Position numbers and translations under genes: made by a program
Origin: JBGZFC01 sp964346495
Lineage (GTDB): Bacteria > Bacteroidota > Bacteroidia > Bacteroidales > Dysgonomonadaceae
NCBI GenBank assembly: GCA_964346495.1
Contig: CAYFUW010000035.1
Location: 1-20,513, forward strand
Length of the DNA stretch: 20,513 bases
Direction of reading: 5' to 3'
Shown here: positions 1 to 8,227 of the stretch, in pieces
How positions within the stretch are numbered: position 1 is the first letter of the stretch
Layout of the letters: the number at the start of each line of letters is the position of its first letter
Notes under the pieces: generated by a model
Seen by the model: only the letters and a program-made list of their open reading frames with translations
What the model was told of the DNA's origin: nothing
The model's database searches: none

Positions 1-4
1 CAAT

Positions 5-45
5 AGATGTGTAATTTAAATGTGCAAAAAACACTATCTTTATTA
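5..45 (+). terminator. possible terminator of an upstream gene
   Basis: An AT-rich hairpin can form between 5-12 (AGATGTGT) and 31-39 (ACAC, one bulged T, ATCT), with an 18-nt loop, followed by a short T-rich run. It would end transcription from a gene left of the window. The stem is weak and the T run is interrupted by A, so this is only a plausible call. No coding sequence is visible in 1-240. Confidence 0.25.
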
Positions 46-81
46 TAAAATGAATAAAAGATGAAAAAAATAGTTCAACTT

Positions 82-113
82 CTTGCATATCTGATTGATT
101 CTTTGTAATTTTG
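82..113 (+). promoter_or_regulatory. Bacteroidota-type promoter for the ribosomal operon
   Basis: TAATTTTG at 106-113 matches the known Bacteroidota -7 consensus TAnnTTTG exactly. CTTG at 82-85 matches three of four bases of the -33 TTTG element, and the 20-nt spacer is in the usual range. Transcription would then start near 118-122 and leave a leader of about 120 nt before rpsL. It is the best promoter seen upstream of the operon; the start site itself is inferred. Confidence 0.6.
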
Positions 114-123
114 TGCCGTTTTT

Positions 124-182
124 CACTCGTAGCATTTGGTTATTTAGTGATAATCAGAGCATTAATAAAATGATAACGAGTG
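124..182 (+). promoter_or_regulatory. hairpin in the rpsL leader
   Basis: CACTCGT (124-130) is perfectly complementary to ACGAGTG (176-182). The 45-nt AT-rich interior can add a small TTATT/AATAA helix (140-144 with 164-168). The structure lies wholly inside the predicted 5' leader and ends about 58 nt before the rpsL start. It could be a regulatory or stabilising leader element; its ligand, if any, is unknown. Confidence 0.4.
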
Positions 183-240
183 TGGACTATTTGTATAATA
201 AACAAACAATTTAATAAATTACGTAAAAAGAAAGTAGAAA

Positions 241-639
241 ATGCCTACAATTCAACAATTAGTAAGAAAAGGCCGTACGGTTATTAAGGAGCAGAGTAAA
301 TCTCGTGCACTAGATTCATGTCCGCAACGTCGCGGTGTGTGTGTTAGAGTTTACACAACTACCCCTAAAAAACCTAACTCAGCGATGAGAAAAGTGGCTC
401 GTGTACGTTTGACAAACTCTAAAGAGGTGAATGCTTACATTCCTGGCGAAGGACATAACTTGCAAGAACACTCTATCGTGTTAGTACGTGGTGGACGTGT
501 TAAAGACCTTCCGGGTGTACGTTATCACGTTGTTCGCGGAGCTTTGGATACAGCAGGAGTAAACGGTCGTACGCAAAGACGCTCTAAATATGGAGCGAAA
601 CGTCCTAAACCCGGTGCAGCAGCTCCTAAAAAGAAGTAA
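241..639 (+). CDS. rpsL: 30S ribosomal protein S12
   Basis: S12 (uS12) sits at the decoding centre of the 30S subunit and tunes tRNA selection. The 132-aa protein has the family signature with TTTPKKPNSAMRKVARVRL near residues 39-57 and the loop RGGRVKDLPGVRYH near 83-96. The lysines whose substitution causes streptomycin resistance in other bacteria (Lys43/Lys44 and Lys88, counting Met) are the sensitive-type residues here. The aspartate that is methylthiolated in E. coli S12 is present as D89. The basic C-terminal tail ends in KKK. The ATG follows an A-rich stretch with no Shine-Dalgarno match, as is usual in this phylum. It is the first gene of the operon and is separated from rpsG by an unusually long 162-nt gap. 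Confidence 0.98.
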   Translation: MPTIQQLVRKGRTVIKEQSKSRALDSCPQRRGVCVRVYTTTPKKPNSAMRKVARVRLTNSKEVNAYIPGEGHNLQEHSIVLVRGGRVKDLPGVRYHVVRGALDTAGVNGRTQRRSKYGAKRPKPGAAAPKKK

Positions 640-646
640 GCAATCG

Positions 647-777
647 GCGTTGAGGTAAGAGAAAATTTTAAGTATTAATTAATGTCAAATCGCTGTTGAA
701 ATTTTTGGACAAAGCTACTCTATAGGTTGAGTAAATAATTCAGAGGAATTATTGAAGACTATTAAAAGGCAGCCAAA
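647..777 (+). promoter_or_regulatory. structured mRNA gap between S12 and S7 genes
   Basis: Several helices can form here. GCGTTGA (647-653) pairs with TCAA-AT-CGC (685-693, two bulged bases). TACTC (716-720) pairs with GAGTA (729-733). Directly abutting it, AATAATTC (734-741) pairs with GAATTATT (746-753) around an AGAG tetraloop, so the last two hairpins could stack end to end. TTTGG (704-708) can pair with CCAAA (773-777) and enclose both. In E. coli, S7 binds the S12-S7 intergenic mRNA to repress its own synthesis. A comparable role here is an inference from position and pairing only. Confidence 0.45.
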
Positions 778-801
778 CACAACACAAATTAGTTTTAAAC
801 A

Positions 802-1278
802 ATGAGAAAAACAAAACCTAAAAAAAGACAGGTTCTACCCGATCCTGTATATGGTGATGTAAGGGTAACAAGATTTGTTAACCACCTTATGTACGACGGT
901 AAAAAAAGCTTGTCTTATAGCATTTTTTATTCCGCGTTAGATAAAGTAAAAGCAAAATTGGCTAATGAAGAAAAGTCAGCTCTGGAGATTTGGAAAGCTG
1001 CACTTGATAATATTACGCCACAGGTTGAGGTGAAGTCACGCCGTATTGGCGGTGCTACATTTCAAGTACCTACAGAAATCCGCCCCGAAAGAAAAGAATC
1101 GGTTTCAATGAAAAACCTTATCCTCTATGCTCGTAGAAGAGGGGGCAAAACTATGGCAGATAAATTAGCTGCAGAGATTGTTGATGCTTACAACAATCAA
1201 GGTGGTGCGTTCAAACGTAAAGAAGATATGCACCGCATGGCAGAAGCAAACAGAGCCTTCGCACATTTCAGATTTTAA
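802..1278 (+). CDS. rpsG: 30S ribosomal protein S7
   Basis: S7 (uS7) is a primary binder of the 3' major domain of 16S rRNA and nucleates assembly of the 30S head; it also contacts the E-site tRNA. The 158-aa length fits the short bacterial form. Family hallmarks are DPVYGD at residues 14-19, the FVNHLMYDGKK stretch near 25-35 and VEVKSRRIGGATFQVPTE at 75-92, with a basic helical C-terminus. It starts at an ATG preceded by an A-rich segment without a Shine-Dalgarno sequence. fusA follows after 26 nt, so the two are surely cotranscribed. The structured gap in front of it is a candidate site for S7 feedback control. Confidence 0.98.
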   Translation: MRKTKPKKRQVLPDPVYGDVRVTRFVNHLMYDGKKSLSYSIFYSALDKVKAKLANEEKSALEIWKAALDNITPQVEVKSRRIGGATFQVPTEIRPERKESVSMKNLILYARRRGGKTMADKLAAEIVDAYNNQGGAFKRKEDMHRMAEANRAFAHFRF

Positions 1279-1304
1279 TATACTAATATACTAGCAATAT
1301 AAAA

Positions 1305-3434
1305 ATGGCAAAAGGTTCAAAAGACGCATTAATTTTCACTCGCAACATTGGTATCATGGCGCATATTGATGCCGGCAAGACTACCACATCTGAGCGTATC
1401 CTATTTTATACAGGGTTGACCCATAAGATAGGTGAGGTTCATGATGGGGCAGCTACCATGGATTGGATGGAGCAAGAGCAGGAGAGAGGGATAACTATCT
1501 CATCTGCAGCTACTACCGCGAATTGGAAATATAATGACAAGATATATAAAATAAACTTAATAGATACGCCGGGACACGTTGACTTTACCGTTGAGGTAGA
1601 GCGCTCTTTGCGTATTTTAGATGGAGCCGTAGCCGCTTTTTGTGCAGTAGGAGGTGTAGAACCACAGTCGGAAACTGTGTGGCGTCAAGCCGATAAGTAC
1701 GATGTGCCTAGAATAGGATATGTAAATAAAATGGACCGCTCAGGCGCAGACTTCTTTGAGGTAGTTCGCCAGGTTAAAACAGTTTTAGGAGCAAATCCGT
1801 GTCCTATTCAAATTCCTATCGGAAGCGAAGAGAATTTTAAAGGTGTAATAGACTTAATCAATATGAAAGCGCTTTATTGGCACGATGAGACAATGGGCGC
1901 CGATTATGATGTCACCGATATACCTGCTGAGTTGATGGATGAGGCACAGGAGTGGCGAGAGAAGATGCTCGAGACGATAGCTGAGTTCGATGATGCTTTT
2001 ATGGAGAAATTTTTCGAAGACTCTTCTTCTATTACAGTAGATGAAATAAAAGCTGTTATCAGAAAAGCAACATTGGCTATGCATATAAATCCTATGATAT
2101 GCGGCTCGTCTTTCAAAAATAAAGGAGTGCAAACTCTTTTAGATGCGGTTTGTGCATTTTTGCCAAGCCCGTTAGACGCAGAAGCTATCGAAGGAGTTGA
2201 TCCAAGATATCCTGACAAAACAGTTGTCCGCTATCCGGACCCAAGTGAACCACTATCGGCGCTTGCATTTAAAATTGCAACTGACCCATATGTGGGACGT
2301 CTCTGTTTTTTCCGCGTATATTCGGGTCAATTGGATGCAGGCTCTTACGTATATAATCCGCGTTCACAAAAGAAAGAGCGTATTTCTCGCTTATTTCAAA
2401 TGCACTCCAATAAACAAAATGTTAAAGAGTTTATCGGATGTGGCGATATAGGTGCAGGGGTTGGCTTTAAAGATATTCGCACAGGTGATACGCTTTGTGA
2501 CGAAAACAATCCGATAGTTTTAGAGTCAATGGACTTCCCTGATCCAGTTATCGGAATCGCTGTAGAGCCAAAAACGCAAAATGATATAGATAAACTTTCG
2601 AATGGATTGGCAAAGTTAGCCGAAGAGGATCCAACTTTCACCGTTAGAACCGATAATGACACAGGTCAGACAATTATTTCGGGAATGGGAGAGTTGCACC
2701 TGGAAATTATTATCGACAGATTGAAACGAGAGTTCAAAGTTGAAGCTAACCAGGGGCGTCCTCAAGTTTCATACAAAGAGGCAATAACTAAACCGGTAGA
2801 ACTTCGAGAAGTTTATAAAAAACAGACAGGAGGTCGAGGCAAATTTGCAGATATTATTGTTAGAATAGAACCAGCTGATAAAGACTTTGAGGGTGAATTG
2901 CAATTCATCGACGAGGTAAAAGGCGGTAATATTCCAAAAGAGTATATTCCTTCTATTCAAAAAGGATTTCAACGTGCCATGAAAAATGGTATTCTTGCAG
3001 GGTATGCTCTTGATAAGTTAAAAGTAACAGTAATTGACGGATCATATCATCCGGTTGACTCAGACCAGTTGTCTTTCGAAATATGTGCAATTCAAGCTTT
3101 CAGAAATGCTGCCGAGAAAGCAGGTCCGGTTCTGTTAGAACCAATAATGAAAGTTGAAGTGGTTACACCCGAAGAAAATATGGGTGATGTAATCTCTGAC
3201 CTGAACAAGCGTCGTGCTCAGATTGAAGGCATGGAGTCTAATCGTTCAGGAGCCAGAATTGTAAAAGCCAAAACTCCGCTAGCGGAAATGTTTGGTTATG
3301 TAACTGCGTTGCGAACCATTACGTCTGGTCGCGCAACTTCGACTATGTCATTCTCTCATTTCGAAGAGGTTTCGTCTTCTATCGCAAGAGAGGTGCTTGA
3401 AGAGGTTAAAGGACGTGTAGATTTGATTAAATAA
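1305..3434 (+). CDS. fusA: translation elongation factor G (EF-G)
   Basis: EF-G is the GTPase that drives tRNA-mRNA translocation and, with RRF, ribosome recycling. The 709-aa protein starts with the G domain: the P-loop AHIDAGKTT lies at residues 19-27, the switch I segment ending RGITI near 61-65, DTPGH at 87-91 and NKMD at 141-144. Domains II-V follow at the expected length, ending with the domain IV/V region. All GTPase residues, including the catalytic His of DTPGH, are intact. This and its place beside rpsG identify it as the housekeeping EF-G rather than the divergent second EF-G that some Bacteroidales encode elsewhere. No tuf gene follows, unlike E. coli; rpsJ begins 17 nt downstream. 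Confidence 0.98.
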   Translation: MAKGSKDALIFTRNIGIMAHIDAGKTTTSERILFYTGLTHKIGEVHDGAATMDWMEQEQERGITISSAATTANWKYNDKIYKINLIDTPGHVDFTVEVERSLRILDGAVAAFCAVGGVEPQSETVWRQADKYDVPRIGYVNKMDRSGADFFEVVRQVKTVLGANPCPIQIPIGSEENFKGVIDLINMKALYWHDETMGADYDVTDIPAELMDEAQEWREKMLETIAEFDDAFMEKFFEDSSSITVDEIKAVIRKATLAMHINPMICGSSFKNKGVQTLLDAVCAFLPSPLDAEAIEGVDPRYPDKTVVRYPDPSEPLSALAFKIATDPYVGRLCFFRVYSGQLDAGSYVYNPRSQKKERISRLFQMHSNKQNVKEFIGCGDIGAGVGFKDIRTGDTLCDENNPIVLESMDFPDPVIGIAVEPKTQNDIDKLSNGLAKLAEEDPTFTVRTDNDTGQTIISGMGELHLEIIIDRLKREFKVEANQGRPQVSYKEAITKPVELREVYKKQTGGRGKFADIIVRIEPADKDFEGELQFIDEVKGGNIPKEYIPSIQKGFQRAMKNGILAGYALDKLKVTVIDGSYHPVDSDQLSFEICAIQAFRNAAEKAGPVLLEPIMKVEVVTPEENMGDVISDLNKRRAQIEGMESNRSGARIVKAKTPLAEMFGYVTALRTITSGRATSTMSFSHFEEVSSSIAREVLEEVKGRVDLIK

Positions 3435-3451
3435 TATCACAATAATAAATT

Positions 3452-3757
3452 ATGAACCAAAAAATCAGAATTAAACTGAAATCTTACGATTATAGCTTGG
3501 TTGATAAATCGGCAGAAAAAATCGTGAAAACTGTAAAGGCAACAGGTGCTGTAGTAAGTGGTCCGATACCATTACCTACACATAAAAGAATTTTTACAGT
3601 AAACCGTTCAACTTTCGTGAACAAAAAATCGCGTGAACAATTCGAACTTTCATCGTTCAAACGTTTGATTGATATCTATAGCTCTACAGCCAAAACTGTT
3701 GATGCTTTGATGAAACTTGAATTGCCAAGCGGAGTAGAAGTAGAAATTAAAGTATAA
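3452..3757 (+). CDS. rpsJ: 30S ribosomal protein S10 / NusE
   Basis: S10 (uS10) is a 30S head protein that, as NusE, also joins NusB and NusG in transcription antitermination and coupling. The 101-aa length is normal. Signature elements include the start KIRIKLKSYDY, the GPIPLPTHK segment near residues 38-46 and the RKIFTVNR-like strand (KRIFTVNRSTFVNKKSREQFE, given here in part) that forms the extended loop. It lies 17 nt after fusA, so the S10 block is physically fused to the str block. A 121-nt structured gap separates it from rplC. This is where the E. coli S10 operon runs on without interruption, which makes the gap notable. Confidence 0.97.
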   Translation: MNQKIRIKLKSYDYSLVDKSAEKIVKTVKATGAVVSGPIPLPTHKRIFTVNRSTFVNKKSREQFELSSFKRLIDIYSSTAKTVDALMKLELPSGVEVEIKV

Positions 3758-3761
3758 GACA

Positions 3762-3862
3762 CCATAATCTCAGGATTTTGGGAAGTCTAATTTTTTTAGT
3801 AAATAATAATAATCATCATTCATGACCGACTAATTCTTTAAACAGTGAATTTTAGGTTATGA
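3762..3862 (+). promoter_or_regulatory. structured mRNA gap between S10 and L3 genes
   Basis: Two hairpins can form. The first pairs CCATAATC (3762-3769) with GATTTTGG (3774-3781), with one T-T mismatch and a TCAG loop, 4 nt after the rpsJ stop. Ten nucleotides later there is a run of seven T. The second pairs TCATGACC (3820-3827) with GGTTATGA (3855-3862), including one G-U pair, and contains an inner AATTC/GAATT helix (3832-3836 with 3847-3851); it ends 16 nt before the rplC start. The first hairpin resembles a leaky terminator or processing site, the second a leader element for the L3-L4 genes. Function is inferred. Confidence 0.4.
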
Positions 3863-3878
3863 TTTAAACAACAGAGAA

Positions 3879-4496
3879 ATGCCAGGATTAATTGGAAAAA
3901 AAATCGGAATGACATCCGTTTTCAGTGCCGATGGAAAAAATATTCCATGCACTGTTATTGAAGTAGGTCCTTGCGTGGTTACTCAGGTTAAAACCGTTGA
4001 AACTGACGGTTATGATGCTCTTCAACTCGGATTTGTGGATAAGAAAGACAAACACACATCTGCAGGAGAAAAAGGTCATTTCAAAAAAGCCGGAGTTACC
4101 CCAAAGAGACACTTGGCCGAGTTCAAAGGATTTGGAGACGAGTATGAGCTTGGATCCGAAATCACTGTTGATCTTTTCAAGGATGTAGTTTATGTTGATG
4201 TTACCGGAACATCAAAAGGTAAAGGATTCCAAGGCGTGGTAAAACGTCACGGATTCTCGGGTGTAGGTGAAACATCGCACGGACAACACAACCGCGTACG
4301 TTCACCGGGTTCTATTGGAGCGGGTTCAACACCGGCTAAAGTAGTAAAAGGTATGAAAATGGGAGGCCAGATGGGTAACGAACGTGTAACAGTTCAAAAC
4401 CTTCAGGTTATTAAGTTAATCCCAGAACACAATCTTATGATATTAAAAGGTTCTGTTCCGGGAAGTAGAGGTTCAATCGTAACAATAGAAAATTAA
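3879..4496 (+). CDS. rplC: 50S ribosomal protein L3
   Basis: L3 (uL3) is an early assembly protein of the 50S subunit whose long loop reaches towards the peptidyl transferase centre. The 205-aa product shows the N-terminal GLIGKKIGMTSVF motif, the central GTSKGKGFQGVVKRHGF segment and the loop with GQMGNERVTVQNL that contains the conserved Gln methylated in E. coli L3. Length and architecture are typical. Translation begins at an ATG preceded by the A-rich AACAGAGAA, with no strong Shine-Dalgarno. rplD follows after a single base, so L3 and L4 are probably translationally coupled. Confidence 0.98.
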   Translation: MPGLIGKKIGMTSVFSADGKNIPCTVIEVGPCVVTQVKTVETDGYDALQLGFVDKKDKHTSAGEKGHFKKAGVTPKRHLAEFKGFGDEYELGSEITVDLFKDVVYVDVTGTSKGKGFQGVVKRHGFSGVGETSHGQHNRVRSPGSIGAGSTPAKVVKGMKMGGQMGNERVTVQNLQVIKLIPEHNLMILKGSVPGSRGSIVTIEN

Positions 4497-4497
4497 A

Positions 4498-5127
4498 ATG
4501 GAATTAAGCATTTATAATATCAACGGAGAGGAAACAGGTAAAAAGGTGACGCTCAACGATTCCATTTTCGGAATTGAGCCCAATAACCATGTTATCTGGT
4601 TAGACGTGAAGCAATATTTAGCTAATCAACGTCAAGGTACGCATAAAGCAAAAGAGAGAGGCGAAGTAGCAGGAAGTACCCGCAAACTTATCAGACAAAA
4701 AGGTAGCGGTGGCGCTAGACGTGGTGACGTTAAATCGCCCGTATTGGTAGGTGGAGGACGTATTTTTGGTCCAAGACCACGTAATTATGGTTTCAAGTTG
4801 AACAAAAAAGTTAAGGCTTTGGCACGTAAATCAGCACTATCTTTAAAAGCACAAAACAATGCTATTACAGTAGTGGAGGATTTTGATTTTGATGCTCCAA
4901 AAACAAAAAGTTTTGTAGAGATGACAAAAAAACTACAACTAGCTGATAAAAAGCTACTTTTAGTTTTGCCAAATCAAAATAAAAACGTATATTTGTCGGC
5001 TCGAAATTTGAAGAGAGTTAATATTGTAACGGCTTCAGACATAAATACATACAGAATCATGGATTGTACTAACTTAGTACTAACCGAGTCGTCTGTGGCT
5101 ATAATCGACAACTTATTTAAAGCATAA
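4498..5127 (+). CDS. rplD: 50S ribosomal protein L4
   Basis: L4 (uL4) lines the polypeptide exit tunnel together with L22, and in E. coli represses the S10 operon by both attenuation and translational control. The 209-aa protein has the globular fold plus the tunnel loop with RKLIRQKGSGGARRG (residues 62-76) and the following FGPRPRNY (90-97). The bases between the rplC stop and this ATG number one. The stop codon overlaps the Shine-Dalgarno-like AAGGAG used by rplW. Whether L4 controls this operon cannot be read from the gene itself, but the structured gap upstream of rplC is an obvious candidate target. Confidence 0.98.
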   Translation: MELSIYNINGEETGKKVTLNDSIFGIEPNNHVIWLDVKQYLANQRQGTHKAKERGEVAGSTRKLIRQKGSGGARRGDVKSPVLVGGGRIFGPRPRNYGFKLNKKVKALARKSALSLKAQNNAITVVEDFDFDAPKTKSFVEMTKKLQLADKKLLLVLPNQNKNVYLSARNLKRVNIVTASDINTYRIMDCTNLVLTESSVAIIDNLFKA

Positions 5128-5131
5128 GGAG
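5126..5131 (+). promoter_or_regulatory. Shine-Dalgarno site of rplW
   Basis: AAGGAG lies 7 nt before the rplW ATG and overlaps the rplD stop codon (TAA at 5125-5127). Most starts in this operon lack such a sequence, so it stands out and suggests coupling of rplW translation to termination on rplD. Confidence 0.55.
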
Positions 5132-5138
5132 AAAAACA

Positions 5139-5432
5139 ATGAGTGTAATTATTAAACCGATATTTACGGAAAAACAGACGGAAATAACCGACAAGTTCGA
5201 AAATCGTTACGGTTTCATTGTCGTTCCTAAAGCAAACAAAGTTGAGATTAAGAACGAAATTGAAGCATTATATAACGTACACGTAGAAAGTGTAAATACG
5301 ATGAAATATGATGGCAAGCTGAGAAGCCGCTATACAAAATCCGGAGTAGTTACCGGAAAAACGCCATCTTATAAGAAAGCAATAGTAACCTTGAAAGAAG
5401 GTGAAACAATTGATTTATTTAGCAATATTTAA
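5139..5432 (+). CDS. rplW: 50S ribosomal protein L23
   Basis: L23 (uL23) sits at the tunnel exit and is the docking point for trigger factor and SRP. The 97-aa protein starts IIKPIFTEKQ, the usual motif of the family, and contains the NRYGFIVVPKANKVEIKNEIEALY stretch (here abbreviated by its ends) that forms the conserved alpha/beta core. The flexible loop SRYTKSGVVTGKTPSYKKAIVTL reaches into the tunnel in related structures. It has one of the few clear Shine-Dalgarno sequences in the operon. rplB begins 7 nt after its stop, so the two are tightly linked. Confidence 0.97.
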   Translation: MSVIIKPIFTEKQTEITDKFENRYGFIVVPKANKVEIKNEIEALYNVHVESVNTMKYDGKLRSRYTKSGVVTGKTPSYKKAIVTLKEGETIDLFSNI

Positions 5433-5439
5433 TTAAGAA

Positions 5440-6267
<828 letters not shown>

Positions 6268-6287
6268 TCTGATTTAAAACAAAAGCT

Positions 6288-6557
6288 ATGAGTAGATCAT
6301 TAAAAAAAGGTCCGTATATAAATTTGAAATTAGAGAAGAAAGTGCTGGAGCTTAACGAGAGCGGAAAGAAAAACGTTATCAAAACCTGGGCACGCGCTTC
6401 TATGATTTCACCCGATTTTGTAGGACACACAATAGCAGTGCATAATGGTAATAAATTTATTCCGGTTTATATTACAGAGAATATGGTCGGACATAAATTA
6501 GGAGAATTTGCAGTAACCCGTACTTTCCGCGGACATGCAGGTAATAGGAAAAAATAG
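6288..6557 (+). CDS. rpsS: 30S ribosomal protein S19
   Basis: S19 (uS19) lies on the 30S head, forms a complex with S13 and contacts the A-site finger and tRNA. The 89-aa protein opens with MSRSLKKGPYI and contains the family signature around FIPVYITENMVGHKLGEFA (near residues 62-80), followed by RTFRGHAGNRKK at the C-terminus. Length is standard. It is separated by 20 nt from rplB and 39 nt from rplV, with A-rich sequence before its ATG. Confidence 0.97.
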   Translation: MSRSLKKGPYINLKLEKKVLELNESGKKNVIKTWARASMISPDFVGHTIAVHNGNKFIPVYITENMVGHKLGEFAVTRTFRGHAGNRKK

Positions 6558-6596
6558 TACGAGAGTGTCCAATTAAATTAAAAAGGAAGAAAAAAC

Positions 6597-7001
6597 ATGA
6601 GTGTTAGAAAAAGAATATCAGCTGAAAGAAGAAAAGAAGACCGCAAAACGGTTTCTTTTGCTGTGTTGAAAAATGCTCCCACTTCACCTCGTAAAATGCG
6701 CTATGTAGCTGACATGGTTAGAGGTATGGAGGTTTTTAAAGCATTAGGCGTATTAAAATTCTCCAATAAAGAAGCAGCTGCAAGAGTTGAGAAACTATTA
6801 TTATCGGCAATTGCAAACTGGGAACAAAAAAATGAACGAAAAGCAGACGCAGGCGAGCTATATATTAAAACAATATCAGTTGACGGAGGTTCTATGTTAA
6901 AAAGACTTCGTCCGGCTCCACAAGGTCGTGGCTATAGAATACGTAAACGTTCAAATCACGTTACGATAGTTGTAGATACAATAAATAAAGAACAAAATTA
7001 A
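6597..7001 (+). CDS. rplV: 50S ribosomal protein L22
   Basis: L22 (uL22) contributes the beta-hairpin that narrows the exit tunnel and, when altered, gives macrolide resistance. Here the hairpin covers roughly residues 94-118, with SVDGGSMLKRLRPAPQGRGY. No deletion is apparent in it. At 134 aa the protein is longer than the 110-aa E. coli form: about 17 extra basic residues precede the KNAPTSPRKMR segment where the E. coli protein begins, and a short tail follows. A longer form is common in Bacteroidota. GGAAG lies about 8 nt before the ATG, a partial Shine-Dalgarno. rpsC follows after 8 nt. Confidence 0.97.
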   Translation: MSVRKRISAERRKEDRKTVSFAVLKNAPTSPRKMRYVADMVRGMEVFKALGVLKFSNKEAAARVEKLLLSAIANWEQKNERKADAGELYIKTISVDGGSMLKRLRPAPQGRGYRIRKRSNHVTIVVDTINKEQN

Positions 7002-7009
7002 GGCAAAAT

Positions 7010-7774
7010 ATGGGACAAAAAGTAAATCCGATAGCAAATCGTTTGGGAATCATCAGAGGATGGGACTCTAATTGGTATGGTGGAAACAATTATGGCGAAA
7101 CATTGCTCGAAGACAGCAAAATTCGCAAATATTTGAATGCCCGTTTAGCCAAAGCAAGTGTATCTCGTATCGTTATTGAGAGAACATTAAAACTTGTAAC
7201 TATAACTATTTGTACTGCACGTCCGGGTATCATCATCGGTAAAGGCGGTCAAGAAGTTGACAGGTTGAAAGAAGAGCTCAAAAAAATTACTGACAAAGAT
7301 ATTCAGATCAATATTTTTGAGATTAAAAAACCTGAGTTAGACGCTGTAATTGTAGCTAATAACGTGGCTCGTCAGGTAGAAGGTAAAATTGCATACCGTA
7401 GAGCAGTTAAAATGGCTATAGCTTCAACTATGAGAATGGGTGCCGAAGGTATCAAGATTCAAGTTTCGGGTCGTTTAAACGGAGCAGAGATGGCACGTTC
7501 TGAAATGTATAAAGAGGGAAGAACTCCATTGCATACATTCCGTGCAGATATCGATTATGCTCACGCCGAAGCTTTGACAAAAGTTGGACTTATTGGTATT
7601 AAAGTATGGATTTGTCGTGGCGAAATCTATGGTAAAACTGACTTAGCGCCAGCATTTGGTTCAACAAAAGAGAATCGTCATTCAAGAGGAGGCGGAGAAC
7701 GTCGTAGAGGTGGCAGCCGTTCCGAAGGAGGAAGAGGCGGTAATAGAAACAAAAGGAATAATAAAAACGCTTGA
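7010..7774 (+). CDS. rpsC: 30S ribosomal protein S3
   Basis: S3 (uS3) forms part of the mRNA entry tunnel and its helicase activity on the 30S. The N-terminal KH domain carries the GKGG loop at residues 77-80, within RPGIIIGKGG. The C-terminal domain includes SGRLNGAEMARSEMYKEGRTPLHT. At 254 aa it is about 20 residues longer than E. coli S3. The excess is a tail (about 217-254) rich in Gly, Arg and Asn, of a type often seen as disordered RNA-binding extensions. It starts MGQKVNPIANRLG, the standard N-terminus, 8 nt after rplV. Confidence 0.98.
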   Translation: MGQKVNPIANRLGIIRGWDSNWYGGNNYGETLLEDSKIRKYLNARLAKASVSRIVIERTLKLVTITICTARPGIIIGKGGQEVDRLKEELKKITDKDIQINIFEIKKPELDAVIVANNVARQVEGKIAYRRAVKMAIASTMRMGAEGIKIQVSGRLNGAEMARSEMYKEGRTPLHTFRADIDYAHAEALTKVGLIGIKVWICRGEIYGKTDLAPAFGSTKENRHSRGGGERRRGGSRSEGGRGGNRNKRNNKNA

Positions 7775-7789
7775 AATTAATAAACAGAT

Positions 7790-8218
7790 ATGTTACAACC
7801 GAAGAAAACAAAGTTTAGAAGACGACAAAAAGGTCGTATGAAAGGTAATGCCCAACGTGGTAACCAATTGGAGTTCGGTTCATTCGGAATAAAATCGTTA
7901 CAATCGAAATGGATTACAGGTAACCAAATTGAAGCTGCCCGTGTTGCAGTAACACGTTTTATGCAACGTCAAGGACAAGTTTGGGTACGCATATTTCCAG
8001 ATCAACCAATCACCAAAAAACCCGCCGAAGTGCGTATGGGTAAAGGAAAAGGTAATCCGGAAGGATTTGTGGCGCCTGTTACACCGGGAAGAATACTTTT
8101 CGAGATAGATGGAGTGCCTTATGATGTGGCTAAAGAGGCATTACGTTTGGCTGCTCAAAAGCTGCCGGTAACAACAAAATTTGTTGTTAGAAGAGATTAC
8201 GAAATACCTAAAAAATAG
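7790..8218 (+). CDS. rplP: 50S ribosomal protein L16
   Basis: L16 (uL16) organises the A-site region of the 50S subunit next to 5S rRNA and is a late assembly protein. The 142-aa product begins LQPKKTKFRRRQKGRMKG, and contains the conserved RMGKGKGNP (residues 82-90), which includes the arginine hydroxylated in E. coli L16 (Arg81 there). Length is slightly above the 136 aa of E. coli. The ATG is only 15 nt after the rpsC stop and is preceded by an A-rich segment without a Shine-Dalgarno match. Confidence 0.98.
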   Translation: MLQPKKTKFRRRQKGRMKGNAQRGNQLEFGSFGIKSLQSKWITGNQIEAARVAVTRFMQRQGQVWVRIFPDQPITKKPAEVRMGKGKGNPEGFVAPVTPGRILFEIDGVPYDVAKEALRLAAQKLPVTTKFVVRRDYEIPKK

Positions 8219-8227
8219 TAAGGCGAA

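Noticed and set aside
3791..3797. Seven-T run as an intrinsic terminator after rpsJ
   Set aside because: It starts 9 nt beyond the hairpin rather than directly at its base, and ending transcription here would cut off essential genes; kept only as a possible pause or attenuation site.
7656..7841. 61-aa plus-strand frame spanning the rpsC-rplP junction
   Set aside because: It runs through the repetitive Gly/Arg tail of rpsC in another frame and has no family features.
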